A stretch of DNA of 64,000 nt from Candidatus Mediterraneibacter avicola (GCA_019115385.1 DXDR01000025.1:43888-107887); one strand, 5' to 3'; shown: positions 47,539-56,155, counted from the stretch's first letter. Made by a program: numbers and translations. Notes: generated by a model from the sequence alone, not told the origin.

Positions 47539-47597
47539 AAAGAGTTAATTCTGTTCAAAGGGGTCAGTCCCCTTTTGAAAAAGAGGAAAAACAATTT

Positions 47598-48653
47598 ATG
47601 AAATTATCAGTTAATTTAGGTGAAAATTCTTACCCTATTTATATTGAAAATGGGATTATTTCGAAATGTGGGGACTTACTTCCCCAGGTTTTTAGTGGGA
47701 AACGTATTATGATCATTTCAGATGACAATGTGTTCCCCCTCTATGGGCAGACTCTCCTTTCTTCTTTAAAGGAATATGAATGCCACACGCTTATTCTGCC
47801 TCATGGGGAGCCGACCAAGAATTTCCGTTCGCTGCCTGAGATTTATTCAGCGCTTCTTGAAGCAAAGCTTTCCCGAAGCGATCTGATCATCGCACTGGGC
47901 GGCGGGGTCATCGGTGATCTGGCAGGCTTTGCCGCTTCCAGTTATCTGCGGGGCGTCCGTCTGGTACAGATTCCCACGTCTCTTCTCGCCCAGGTGGACT
48001 CTTCTGTCGGCGGAAAAGTTGCAGTCGATCTCCCCCAGGGGAAAAATCTGGTAGGTGCTTTTTTTCAGCCGAAAATGGTTCTGATCGATCCCCTGGTCCT
48101 GGACACTTTGCCGGGACATTTTGTCAACGACGGCATGGGCGAGGTAATAAAATACGGCTGCATCAAAGATGCGGCTCTATTTGAAACGCTCTGCTCCCAC
48201 AGTTCTTTTGCCGACCTGAAGGAAGAACTTCCCTCCATTATTGCCCGCTGCGTGGATATCAAACGAATTGTAGTCGAAGCGGATCAGTTTGACACCGGAG
48301 AGCGTATGCTTCTTAACTTCGGCCATACGCTGGCCCATACGATCGAGCAGTATCATCATTATGAGAGAGAAAGCCACGGCGAGGCAGTCGGGATCGGTAT
48401 GTATCAGATCACAAAAATGGCGGAGGCCAGGGGACTTTCTGCAAAGGGCTGCGCAGAAAAGATCAAAAATGCCCTGGATATCTACGGGCTTCCTTCATCC
48501 TGCGGTCTTTCCGTCTCCAAACTTATGGAGGCCATCCGGCTGGACAAGAAAAACCTTAACGGGAGCCTGAACCTGGTGCTGCTCCACGATATAGGGAACA
48601 GTTATATTTATGCTTCCGATATCTCGTTCTTCAGCGGCAAAAGTACAATTTGA
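47598..48653 (+). CDS. aroB: 3-dehydroquinate synthase
   Basis: Second shikimate enzyme; cyclises DAHP to 3-dehydroquinate using NAD and a divalent metal. 351 residues, with LPHGEPTKNF, the NAD-binding IALGGGVIGDLAGFAASSYLRG (about 96-117), QIPTSLLAQVDSSVGGKVAVD, and metal ligands in NDGMGEVIKYG, LNFGHTLAHTIE and SHGEAVGIGM. The start MKLSVNLGEN at 47598 has GAGGAAAAA upstream; a long reading from 47226 runs through the 3' end of aroF and is rejected. A terminator follows. Confidence 0.96.
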   Translation: MKLSVNLGENSYPIYIENGIISKCGDLLPQVFSGKRIMIISDDNVFPLYGQTLLSSLKEYECHTLILPHGEPTKNFRSLPEIYSALLEAKLSRSDLIIALGGGVIGDLAGFAASSYLRGVRLVQIPTSLLAQVDSSVGGKVAVDLPQGKNLVGAFFQPKMVLIDPLVLDTLPGHFVNDGMGEVIKYGCIKDAALFETLCSHSSFADLKEELPSIIARCVDIKRIVVEADQFDTGERMLLNFGHTLAHTIEQYHHYERESHGEAVGIGMYQITKMAEARGLSAKGCAEKIKNALDIYGLPSSCGLSVSKLMEAIRLDKKNLNGSLNLVLLHDIGNSYIYASDISFFSGKSTI

Positions 48654-48671
48654 TTTCCAATTTGTGATATT

Positions 48672-48699
48672 GAGTGAAGAGTATAACAACTCTTCGCTC
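48672..48699 (+). terminator. Intrinsic terminator after aroB
   Basis: GAGTGAAGAGT/ACTCTTCGCTC (one wobble), 6-nt loop, followed by TTCTATTTG. Confidence 0.65.
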
Positions 48700-48879
48700 T
48701 TCTATTTGCGTGGAATCTGCCCGCCCGGAATTGCCGGCGCAGTATTGGAGGGGCATCTGCATCCCGACCACAGGGAGCGGTATATAGCTATTTTTGCATT
48801 GTTCAAAGATACAATATCGTTTTCCATTTTCAATCCCGGAAAGCCAAGTGCCCCTTCTCACAGATAAATATAAATAAAT

Positions 48880-49674
48880 TTAATGGATCAATCCGTAATG
48901 TTTCATTGCATATTCCAGCCCGTCTTCTTCTACGGTCTTTGTCACAAACTCTGTATACGGCTCCAGCACATCTGCATGTTTTCCCATTGCCACTGCGTGA
49001 TCCGCGAAACGGAACATATCCAGGTCATTGCTGCTGTCGCCAAAAACGTACGCTCTCTCCTTCGGAATGCCAAGCAGTTTCAAAACCTGTTCACAGGCAG
49101 TTCCTTTGGAACGGCCCTTTTGAATAATCTCATAGGTACCGTCTCCCCGGTCTATGGCGTCCATATCATCTGCTATGAATGCAAAGAAAGTCTGCAGATC
49201 ACTCTTTTCATTTGCATAAATAAACATTTTATCATAAATAAAATCCCCCCGTTCCAGAGGCTGTTCCACGCCTATGCCGTATTTTCGGAAGGAGCGGCGG
49301 AAGGATTCCAGACCGTCATATGATGTCACACGTTCAGGGAAAAATACATCATCTCTTGCTTCCGCAACACCTGTGAGTCTGCATTCCACTAATTTGTTAA
49401 TAATATCCTTACCCCTGTTTCTTTCAATAGAACTGTAAAAAATTTCCTCATCTTTATAGGAAATGTATGTCCCACAGCCGCACAGATAGCCGTCAAACCT
49501 GTATTTTCGGATTGTTGAAGGGACACAACAGGCAGTCCTTCCTGTATTGATAAACAGCAAATGCCCCTCCTCCTGAGCCGCTTTAAATGCCCGCACAGCA
49601 CTCTCTGGCACCTGTCCGGTAACTTCGCTTAACACGGTCCCGTCAATATCAAAAAATAAAACTGATCTCTCCAT
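48880..49674 (-). CDS. Cof-type HAD-superfamily hydrolase
   Basis: 264-residue cytosolic phosphatase of the HAD IIB (Cof) group. Motif I FFDIDGTVL has the nucleophile Asp9 and Asp11; motif II is FINTGRT; Lys in GRSKGTACEQVL; motif IV is VFGDSSNDLDMFRFAD (about 213-228). The cap lies between. Substrates in this group are sugar phosphates, FMN/PLP or similar; the one here is unknown. RBS GGAG before the ATG. It stands alone between a terminated aroB and the divergent pdaA. Confidence 0.9.
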   Translation of the reverse strand: MERSVLFFDIDGTVLSEVTGQVPESAVRAFKAAQEEGHLLFINTGRTACCVPSTIRKYRFDGYLCGCGTYISYKDEEIFYSSIERNRGKDIINKLVECRLTGVAEARDDVFFPERVTSYDGLESFRRSFRKYGIGVEQPLERGDFIYDKMFIYANEKSDLQTFFAFIADDMDAIDRGDGTYEIIQKGRSKGTACEQVLKLLGIPKERAYVFGDSSNDLDMFRFADHAVAMGKHADVLEPYTEFVTKTVEEDGLEYAMKHYGLIH

Positions 49675-49785
49675 CTTAACACTCCATTTTCTTCTGCAAA
49701 ATCAGGACGACGCCATATCTGCCCGGCGCATCCTCTCTCACTGTATCATCCTTTTCTGTAAATGTCCATATCCATGCTACTTTTC

Positions 49786-49814
49786 TGCATGTCAGGGCCC
49801 GATCGCCTCATATA
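49786..49814 (+). promoter_or_regulatory. Candidate sigma-G-type promoter of pdaA
   Basis: TGCATG (49786-49791), 17-bp spacer, CATATA (49809-49814) resembles the forespore sigma-G pattern, and pdaA is a sigma-G gene in Bacillus. No good sigma-A promoter is visible. Confidence 0.4.
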
Positions 49815-49844
49815 CTGTTAAAAACAGAAAGCGATGAATCTTTT

Positions 49845-50717
49845 ATGAAACAATTTTCACTCCGCAAGACCGGGAAGTTCTTAAAAGAATCTGTTTCCTC
49901 AGGAAGAGCGGGATTGGTTCTGATGATTCTGACAGCCGCCTATCTTCTCGGATCCGCTGCCGGAATCGCTGCTCAAAAGCTGGCCCTGGATAAACAGACA
50001 GACGCCGCCTCTGCCACTGTCACCGCCTCCTCCGCGGAGGGGAACTGGGGTCTTAGCTTTCAGGAAGAAGGAAAGACACCTGCCGGGAATGCAACATTTG
50101 AAGAACTGGCGCAGTACGATGCTTTCTACGCGGAACAGACCGACGAAAAAGTACTCTATCTCACTTTCGACGCCGGTTACGAAAACGGAAATACCGCGTC
50201 CATCTTAGACACCCTGAAAAAGCATAACGTATCCGCCACATTTTTTGTCGTAGGCACTTACATAGAGTCTGAGCCGGAACTTGTAAAGCGAATGGCCCAA
50301 GAAGGACATATCGTCGGAAATCACACATGGCATCACCCGGACATGTCTCAGATCGCAACAATGGATGCTTTTAAAAAAGAACTTGTGGACGTAGAAGACG
50401 CTTACCGTGATGCAACAGGAGAAGAAATGACAAAATTTTACCGGCCTCCCCAGGGCAAATACAGCGAATCCAACCTTAAAATGGCACAGGAACTGGGCTA
50501 TAAAACATTTTTCTGGAGTCTGGCCTACGTGGACTGGTATGATAACGACCAGCCCACAAAGGAGGCGGCTTTCGAAAAACTTCTGGGCAGGATCCACCCG
50601 GGAGCGATCGTACTTCTCCACAGTACGTCGGATACCAATGCACAAATACTGGATGAACTGATACAGAAATGGGAGGAGATGGGGTATACGATCCGTCCGC
50701 TCACAGAACTGCAGTAG
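49845..50717 (+). CDS. pdaA: PdaA-like polysaccharide deacetylase (spore cortex)
   Basis: 290 residues: short basic N-terminus, one membrane-anchor segment (about 21-44), a low-complexity Ala/Thr/Ser linker, then a NodB-homology domain (about 95-285). Motif 1 is LTFDAGYENG with Asp109; the second Asp of the usual TFDDG is Ala, as the equivalent position also departs from Asp in PdaA-type enzymes. Metal-binding His160 and His164 are in NHTWHHPDM; FYRPPQGKYSE and HPGAIVLLHS complete the fold. PdaA proteins make muramic delta-lactam in spore cortex. The RBS is weak. It supports sporulation ability together with sleC. Confidence 0.85.
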   Translation: MKQFSLRKTGKFLKESVSSGRAGLVLMILTAAYLLGSAAGIAAQKLALDKQTDAASATVTASSAEGNWGLSFQEEGKTPAGNATFEELAQYDAFYAEQTDEKVLYLTFDAGYENGNTASILDTLKKHNVSATFFVVGTYIESEPELVKRMAQEGHIVGNHTWHHPDMSQIATMDAFKKELVDVEDAYRDATGEEMTKFYRPPQGKYSESNLKMAQELGYKTFFWSLAYVDWYDNDQPTKEAAFEKLLGRIHPGAIVLLHSTSDTNAQILDELIQKWEEMGYTIRPLTELQ

Positions 50718-50732
50718 GAAGCTTCAGAACTG

Positions 50733-50776
50733 TGGAAGTGAGAAGGGGCGCCGTACAGCGCCCCTTCTCACTTCCA
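50733..50776. terminator. Long perfect hairpin between convergent pdaA and the HMA-fusion gene
   Basis: 19-bp perfect stem TGGAAGTGAGAAGGGGCGC with a 6-nt loop. No T-run on either side, so termination would be inefficient or factor-aided. GTGAGAAGGGGC also occurs at 48849-48860 downstream of the HAD gene. Confidence 0.6.
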
Positions 50777-50800
50777 TAATTCCGCTTAACACCTGATCTG

Positions 50801-51397
50801 TCAGTCAATTTTCTTTACTTCATAGGCCCCACAGCTTTCCACCGCTTCTTTCAGCGCGCTGTCAGAGATAGAGCCGTCCAGAAAAACTTCTGTAAAACCG
50901 GTATCTTTTCGGAAGACGACCTCAGTTACTTCCGGGAATATCCGAAGCGCTTTTTCGATTCTCTCTTCACATTTTTCACAGTGCAGGCCGTCAATATACA
51001 GCACTTTATAGTCTATTCTCTCAATCCTAAAAATAACCGGGCGCGTGCCGTCCGAACAGCAGGCGATCATAACCCTCTCGTCGTTCATCCACCCACGCAT
51101 AATACTTCCTCCCTGAAGCGCGGTGTAGACATAACGGCTGACAGCATCCCAGGCCTCGGAACAGTGCGGGATTATTTTCCCGCCGGCAGTATCAGAAGAA
51201 TCCGCGCTCTTCGTTTTCACCAGAGAATTAAGTCCCATATGCCAGAAATGATCCTCATTTCCATAGCGTTCAAAAATAAATTCATCCCCAACATTATAGC
51301 ATGGACATGCGCCTGAATTGGGGTCGGCACAGTACTTGGCCTGAAGTTCAGGATAAATTTTTTTATCAATAGCAGTTACTTTGCATTTATGTTGCAT
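50801..51397 (-). CDS. TIGR04076-like domain fused to a heavy-metal-associated (HMA) domain
   Basis: 198 residues. The N-terminal part (about 1-120) resembles the TIGR04076 family: Cys-rich start KCKVTAIDKK, GACPCYNVGDEFIFE, CSEAWDAVSRYVYTALQGG and IACCSDGTRPVIFRIER. The C-terminal about 70 residues form an HMA-like ferredoxin fold with the metal motif GLHCEKCEERI (Cys140, Cys143). Function unknown; the HMA part suggests binding of copper or another soft metal. It is the last gene downstream of the folate operon, 31 bp after a DUF5655 gene, so probably read from the same transcript. Confidence 0.75.
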   Translation of the reverse strand: MQHKCKVTAIDKKIYPELQAKYCADPNSGACPCYNVGDEFIFERYGNEDHFWHMGLNSLVKTKSADSSDTAGGKIIPHCSEAWDAVSRYVYTALQGGSIMRGWMNDERVMIACCSDGTRPVIFRIERIDYKVLYIDGLHCEKCEERIEKALRIFPEVTEVVFRKDTGFTEVFLDGSISDSALKEAVESCGAYEVKKID

Positions 51398-51428
51398 GTC
51401 TTCAACACCTCCTTTTCCTGGTTATATG

Positions 51429-51806
51429 CTATTTCCTGTCGGAAAAACCCGCCGCCTCCCTGACCCAGGCCATAAGTTCCCCGTCAATCTCAGAGCGATC
51501 GGAGATCAGAACATGGTGCGTCCAGCGGTTCGGATAGGGCTCAGTGGCAATGTCTATGCGCGGCGACTCAACTCTGTGCCCCAGGCCGAAAGTAACGACG
51601 ATATAACAGCCGGGACAGTCTTTTTTCTTCCTGACTCTGGCAAACGAAACGCATGCAAACATATGCCGGTTGTAAAAAGAAATCTGAGATTTCTGGACTT
51701 TGATCGTTACGTCCGGCACAAATTCCCTGACACAATTTTCAAACTTCTCGTACAGCGGCAGCGCGTCCGGCTGCCTGTCAAAAAACTGCAGGGTCTGTTC
51801 ATTCAT
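51429..51806 (-). CDS. DUF5655-like small protein
   Basis: 125 residues, no membrane segment. The order LPLYEKFENCVREF, VTIKVQKSQISFYNRHMFACVSFARVR and WTHHVLISDRSEIDGELMAWVREAAGFSD matches the DUF5655 group, which also contains predicted nucleic-acid-associated proteins; no catalytic residues can be assigned. It begins one base from the folBK stop and is thus likely translated from the folate operon mRNA. Confidence 0.7.
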   Translation of the reverse strand: MNEQTLQFFDRQPDALPLYEKFENCVREFVPDVTIKVQKSQISFYNRHMFACVSFARVRKKKDCPGCYIVVTFGLGHRVESPRIDIATEPYPNRWTHHVLISDRSEIDGELMAWVREAAGFSDRK

Positions 51807-51807
51807 A

Positions 51808-52638
51808 TTAAAGATCCTCCAACATTTCTTTCACCGTTTTCCCATACACCGGATGCCTCTTATAAGGCGCGATCTGCGCCAGAGGCTCAAGCACAAATTT
51901 TCTCTTGTGCATATCCACATGGGGGATGCACAGTCCACTTTCCTCTACGATCCGGTCATCATAAAAGATAATATCCAGATCCAGCGTTCTCGGTCCCCAG
52001 TGGATCCGGCGCTCACGTCCTGCCTCAGCCTCGATCCGGTTCAGTTCTTTTAGCAGTTCTTCCGGCGTCAGGAGTGTCTCAAGTTCCAGGCATCCGTTCA
52101 GGAAATTGTCCTGGTCTGTCACTCCGTACGGCGCGGTTTCGATCAGTTCCGACACCTGCTGCACCTGACATTCTCTGATATCGTTCAGCGCTTTTATGGC
52201 ATCTTTTATGTAATTTTCCCTATCGCCCATATTTGAGCCAAGCGCAATATAGGCAGTATGTCTTTCCCGCAGGATCTCCACGCTTACGGTCTTCAATGAC
52301 TGCCGGATCGGAGCCCAGGGCTTCTTGATCTCACATCTCACTTTATGGACAGCCGGATATTTCAGCAGCAGCTCTTCCACCAGGCTCTCTGCCGCGCTCT
52401 CCAGCAGTTTAAATGTATGCTTTTTCAGATACAGGCTGATAAACGCGCTGACCTCTCCGTAGTGAACAGAGTCTGTCAATTCATCCGTTCTGCCCGCCCT
52501 GCGCGTATCCGTATAAAGATCAGCCGATACAACAAATTTCTGTCCCAGGGCATTCTCCTCAGGAAATACCCCGTGGTTGGCAAATACCTCCAGATCCAGG
52601 ATTCGGACCCGGTCAAGATTTCCTTCATTTTTAAACAT
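51808..52638 (-). CDS. folK: Bifunctional dihydroneopterin aldolase / HPPK (FolB-FolK)
   Basis: 276-residue fusion catalysing two consecutive folate steps: aldol cleavage of dihydroneopterin, then pyrophosphorylation of the hydroxymethyl product. FolB domain about 1-120 (ILDLEVFANHGVFPEE, VHYGEVSAFI, KYPAVHKVRCEIKKPWAP); FolK domain about 125-276 (AYIALGSNMGDRENYI, APYGVTDQDNFLNG, WGPRTLDLDIIFYDD, IPHVDMHKRKFVLEPL). The start MFKNEGN at 52638 has CAGGAG 15 bases upstream, rather far; the longer reading to 52695 overlaps folP and lacks any RBS, so the start is not certain. Confidence 0.92.
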   Translation of the reverse strand: MFKNEGNLDRVRILDLEVFANHGVFPEENALGQKFVVSADLYTDTRRAGRTDELTDSVHYGEVSAFISLYLKKHTFKLLESAAESLVEELLLKYPAVHKVRCEIKKPWAPIRQSLKTVSVEILRERHTAYIALGSNMGDRENYIKDAIKALNDIRECQVQQVSELIETAPYGVTDQDNFLNGCLELETLLTPEELLKELNRIEAEAGRERRIHWGPRTLDLDIIFYDDRIVEESGLCIPHVDMHKRKFVLEPLAQIAPYKRHPVYGKTVKEMLEDL

Positions 52639-52663
52639 AAATATTTCTCTATACTCCTGTTTT

Positions 52664-53497
52664 TTATTTCTGCTTTTCTGGTCTGGCCGATTCATACTGC
52701 ATCAGTGCCCGGGTCATCTTCACTGCCCGTTTATTCTTCTCCACGTCATGCACCCGCACAAACGCGCACCCTTTCTGCACCCCGAAGACTGTCGTGACCA
52801 GAGTGCCCTCTTCCCGTTCCTGTGCCGGCAGATCAAGCGTCAGGCCGATCACTGATTTTCTGGAAGTGCCAAGGAGGATGGGAAGTTTCAGTTCATGCAT
52901 GATATCCAGGCGGCTGATGATCTCAAGATTCATCTCGTACGTCTTGCCAAACCCCACCCCCGGGTCGAGAAGGATCCTGTCCCGGGCAATTCCGGCCTCG
53001 TCGGCAAGCCGCACACATTCCCGCATATCATCCAGAAATTCGGGGATAAACCGTACATAGTCCACGCTCTCCCGGTTGTGCATCAGGCAGCATGCCGCAC
53101 CGCTCTCTGCGATAACTGCCGCCATATCAGGATCATATTTCAGGCCCCAGATGTCATTTACCAGATCCGCCCCGGCGGTGAGCGCCGCGCGGGCGACCCT
53201 GCTTTTATATGTATCCACGGATACAGGGATGTCAAACTCCTTTTTCAGCGCCTCGATGATCGGGACGACTCTCTCTGTTTCCTCCTCGTCTGTGATCTGC
53301 ACATGCCCCGGCCGCGTGGACTCTCCGCCCACGTCAATGATATCTGCCCCTTCTTTTATCATCTTCTCTGCATGAGAGAGAGCCGCGTCAAGCCGGCTGT
53401 ACCTGCCGCCGTCCGAAAAGGAATCCGGCGTTACGTTTAAGATGCCCATGATATATGTCTGATGTTCTGTATCAAATTCTTTTCCGCCTATGATCAT
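52664..53497 (-). CDS. folP: Dihydropteroate synthase
   Basis: Joins p-aminobenzoate to the pterin pyrophosphate; target of sulfonamides. 277 residues with IMGILNVTPDSFSDGG (16-31), ADIIDVGGESTRPG (about 50-63), VDTYKSRVA, VNDIWGLK, DPGVGFGKT and LLGTSRKSVIG, then the VHDV-type end. The ATG overlaps the upstream HD gene stop as ATGA (53494-53497), indicating coupled translation. folBK starts inside its tail region. Confidence 0.96.
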   Translation of the reverse strand: MIIGGKEFDTEHQTYIMGILNVTPDSFSDGGRYSRLDAALSHAEKMIKEGADIIDVGGESTRPGHVQITDEEETERVVPIIEALKKEFDIPVSVDTYKSRVARAALTAGADLVNDIWGLKYDPDMAAVIAESGAACCLMHNRESVDYVRFIPEFLDDMRECVRLADEAGIARDRILLDPGVGFGKTYEMNLEIISRLDIMHELKLPILLGTSRKSVIGLTLDLPAQEREEGTLVTTVFGVQKGCAFVRVHDVEKNKRAVKMTRALMQYESARPEKQK

Positions 53498-53985
53498 ATT
53501 ATTATCTCCATATTCTTTTTTCCCGTGCTCCAGTCACATTCTCCCTCCGCCGGGCAGGCAAAGCACATCCGCGAAGCCTTATCTCCTGTGTACAGGAGCC
53601 ATTCCAGAGGCTCTGGATTTTCCCGCAGCTTCCGGTGTCCCCGGATGGCCGTCAGGATCATCTTCTTTTCCTCCCCGGAAAATGCATGGTCCTCAGGAAG
53701 GGTAGCCAGTATCTCCGCCGCAAACTGTTCTCCGGCCTGCTCGTGGGGTATGCCCTCCTCATACTGGGCACATTTCCCAATGTCATGGAGAATGGCCGCT
53801 GCATAAACCAGCTCCTTTTCCAATCCCATATTGTGTTCCAGGCTGGTAATGTAAGCGATCCGGGCTACATCCAACAGATGAGGCATCTGATGACGGCAGA
53901 ATATCCTTCCCTGTTCCAGTTTCTCAAGCCTCCGGTAATATTTCTGATATAAAGGGTGGGCCAGTATTGCATTTACTCTTTCCAA
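53494..53985 (-). CDS. HD-domain hydrolase embedded in the folate operon
   Basis: 163 residues forming a compact HD phosphohydrolase: CRHQMPHLLDVARIAY (about 30-45), AAILHDIGKCAQY (about 63-75), IPHEQAG, TAIRGHRK and LLYTGDKASR, the full set of metal ligands. The start is TTG (53983-53985) with AGGAG about 11 bases upstream; no in-frame ATG fits. A Cys-rich end (MCFACPAEGEC) is unusual. Between folE and folP and coupled to folP by ATGA, it may supply the dephosphorylation of dihydroneopterin phosphate, a step for which no other enzyme is encoded here; that is an inference. Confidence 0.8.
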   Translation of the reverse strand: MERVNAILAHPLYQKYYRRLEKLEQGRIFCRHQMPHLLDVARIAYITSLEHNMGLEKELVYAAAILHDIGKCAQYEEGIPHEQAGEQFAAEILATLPEDHAFSGEEKKMILTAIRGHRKLRENPEPLEWLLYTGDKASRMCFACPAEGECDWSTGKKNMEIII

Positions 53986-54039
53986 TGTTCTCTGTTCTCC
54001 TTTTTACTCCTGACGTACAGCATCCGCCCGCCGCCATTC

Positions 54040-54603
54040 TCACCGTTCTGCCCGCATCATCCGGAAAAACCGTTCTTCCAGCGCGGAGTCTGTCTCGAAC
54101 ACTCCCCGTTTCGCCAGAGTCACAGTCCTGCTGCCGGGCTTTTTGATGCCCCGCATGGTCATGCACATATGCTCCGCCTCGATCATAACAAGCGCGCCTT
54201 TTGGCTGCATGGATTCCATCAGCGCATCCGCGATCTGCCCGGTCAGCTGCTCCTGGAGCTGAAGCCTTCTGGCAAACACTTCCACCGCCCTGGCCAGCTT
54301 GCTCAGTCCCACTACCTTTCCGTCGGGAATATAAGCGATATGAACCTTTCCATAAAATGGCAGGATATGATGTTCACAGGTAGAATAAAATGTAATATCT
54401 TTTTCGATCACCATCTCGCTGCTGTCCACAGAAAATGTTTTCGACAGATGTACGGCCGCATCCTCTTCCATTCCTCCATACAGCTCCCCGCACATTCTGG
54501 CAATCCTCTCCGGCGTCTCTTTTAACCCTTCCCGGCAGACATCTTCTCCAATCCCTTCAAGAAAAAGCATCACTGCCTGCTCTATCTTTTTGTGATCTAT
54601 CAT
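54040..54603 (-). CDS. folE: GTP cyclohydrolase I
   Basis: Converts GTP to dihydroneopterin triphosphate, the first folate step. 187 residues, the standard length, with the zinc and active-site motif [19 protein letters not shown] (about 106-124), [23 protein letters not shown] and [10 protein letters not shown] with the third zinc Cys. It starts 3 bp after the folC stop and is followed by the HD gene after 54 bp. Confidence 0.97.
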   Translation of the reverse strand: MIDHKKIEQAVMLFLEGIGEDVCREGLKETPERIARMCGELYGGMEEDAAVHLSKTFSVDSSEMVIEKDITFYSTCEHHILPFYGKVHIAYIPDGKVVGLSKLARAVEVFARRLQLQEQLTGQIADALMESMQPKGALVMIEAEHMCMTMRGIKKPGSRTVTLAKRGVFETDSALEERFFRMMRAER

Positions 54604-54606
54604 CTC

Positions 54607-55938
54607 TCATCCCTCTTTTCCGGCCGGACACTGCCCTGCCTCGTCATATGCTTCTTTTATCTGGTGCAGATAAGACAGTGATCCGAAAGCAAGGATCACA
54701 TCTTTTTCGCCCGCCTCCGCAAGCGCCCCCTGCACTGCCTGAACCACGGCTGCTTCCTGCTCCGTCCTTTCCTCCGGTGCCCTCACGCATGGACAGTGCG
54801 GCTTCAAAGCTTCAGCAAGCCTCTCCGGCGGCAGGCCTCTCTCCCGGTCCGGGAGAGCCACCGGGTAGACGACAGACAGGATTGGTCCCATGATCCGCGC
54901 TATTTTTTCATACTCTTTATCTTTAAAAACACCCATAATGCCGATCAGACGACGCCCGCTGAAATACGCTTCAACAGATTCCCTGAGTTTCAGCGCCGCG
55001 TCTTCATTGTGAGCCCCGTCCAGAATGAAGACAGGATTTTCGCCAATGCAGCTGAATCTCCCTGGCCATGCCGTCCGCTCAATGCCCCGCTTTACAGCGT
55101 CATTTCCAATCTCATATCCCAGGCCCCTCAGAGCCCGGATTGTTTCCAGCGCAGTCACAGCATTCTCAATCTGGTTCCTCCCGGCCATATTGGTGCGTAC
55201 CTCTCCGAATTCTTTATAAGAGAACCGGATGCCCCGGTAATCCTCCCGCATGATCTCTGCTCTCTCCGGCTCGGCCTGCACATACCTGCAGCCGTACTTT
55301 CCGGCCCGTCTGCGCAGGATCTGTTCTGCGCTGTCCTTCTGGCGGGCTGATACTGCCGTACAGCCCGGTTTCAGAATACCGGCTTTGTTTTCTGCAATCT
55401 CTTCCAGCGTGTCCCCGATCACGCCCAGGTGATCCAGGCTGATACTTGAAAAGACTGCACAGACAGTATTCTGTATGATATTGGTGGCGTCCAGCGCCCC
55501 GCCGAGTCCCGCCTCGATCACTGCCAGATCGCAGTTTTTCTTCCTGAAATATAAAAAAGCTATTGCCGTCTCTGTCTCAAAGACTGTAGGGGCCGGTTCT
55601 CCAGCCGCCTTAAGCCGGGCAATAGCATGTTTTACAACTTCTGTAAGTTCAGCGAATTCGGTCTCCGGTATCCATTCTCCGTCAACCTGGATCCGCTCCA
55701 GATAGGAAACTACTGTTGGTGAAACATACCGCCCGATCCTATAGCCTGCCTCACTTAATATTGTTGAAGTGTATGCAAGCACAGATCCCTTGCCGTTCGT
55801 CCCTGTAATATGTATGAACTTCAGATCATCCTGGGGATTCCCAAGTTCACGCAACAGACCTCGAATCGTATCCAAGCCAAGTACACTTCCGTATTTCGAC
55901 ATTTCGTCCAAATATACCCTTGCTTCTTTGTAGGTCAC
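54607..55938 (-). CDS. folC: Folylpolyglutamate synthase / dihydrofolate synthase
   Basis: 443 residues. Adds glutamate to dihydropteroate or folates. Mur-ligase fold: P-loop HITGTNGKGSVLAYTS (about 43-58), SPTVVSYLERI, VIEAGLGGALDATNII, SISLDHLGVIGDTLEEIAENKAGI and PVFILDGAHNEDAALKL in the C-terminal domain. The start is GTG (55936-55938) with AACAGGAAAAC upstream. First gene of the folate run, with its own promoter about 50 bp ahead. Confidence 0.94.
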   Translation of the reverse strand: MTYKEARVYLDEMSKYGSVLGLDTIRGLLRELGNPQDDLKFIHITGTNGKGSVLAYTSTILSEAGYRIGRYVSPTVVSYLERIQVDGEWIPETEFAELTEVVKHAIARLKAAGEPAPTVFETETAIAFLYFRKKNCDLAVIEAGLGGALDATNIIQNTVCAVFSSISLDHLGVIGDTLEEIAENKAGILKPGCTAVSARQKDSAEQILRRRAGKYGCRYVQAEPERAEIMREDYRGIRFSYKEFGEVRTNMAGRNQIENAVTALETIRALRGLGYEIGNDAVKRGIERTAWPGRFSCIGENPVFILDGAHNEDAALKLRESVEAYFSGRRLIGIMGVFKDKEYEKIARIMGPILSVVYPVALPDRERGLPPERLAEALKPHCPCVRAPEERTEQEAAVVQAVQGALAEAGEKDVILAFGSLSYLHQIKEAYDEAGQCPAGKEG

Positions 55939-55990
55939 GTTTTCCTGTTTCCTTTCAGATTTTCAATTTCCCGTTCAGCTGAACAGGATT

Positions 55991-56019
55991 ATCATAGCAC
56001 TAAATGATTTGATGTACAA
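55991..56019 (-). promoter_or_regulatory. Candidate promoter of the folate operon
   Basis: Minus strand TTGTAC (56014-56019), 17-bp spacer, TATGAT (55991-55996). The leader contains GTTCAGCTGAAC, a 12-bp palindrome (55973-55984). Confidence 0.65.
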
Positions 56020-56084
56020 GTATTTTTAATGGCAAAACCAGTTGATAAGGCTCGCCGGGTCCGGTTTCTGTTTTCAGACGTAAC

Positions 56085-56139
56085 AACGGAGCGCTGCTCC
56101 ATAGATGAATGACTCATCTCTATGGAGCAGCGCTCTGTT
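56085..56139. repeat. Long near-perfect hairpin between the arabinose and folate operons
   Basis: Arms AACGGAGCGCTGCTCCATAG (56085-56104) and 56120-56139 pair throughout with one G-U; an inner AGATGA/TCATCT stem extends it. No T-run follows on either strand. It may insulate the two operons or stabilise the arabinose mRNA end. Confidence 0.7.
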
Positions 56140-56155
56140 ATAAATATTTCAGAAG

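Noticed and set aside
47226..47597. Long N-terminal extension of aroB
   Set aside because: It reads the 3' end of aroF in another frame; the start at 47598 matches the family.
48654..48879. Small open frames between aroB and the HAD gene
   Set aside because: No RBS or conserved text; the segment holds the aroB terminator and nothing else recognised.
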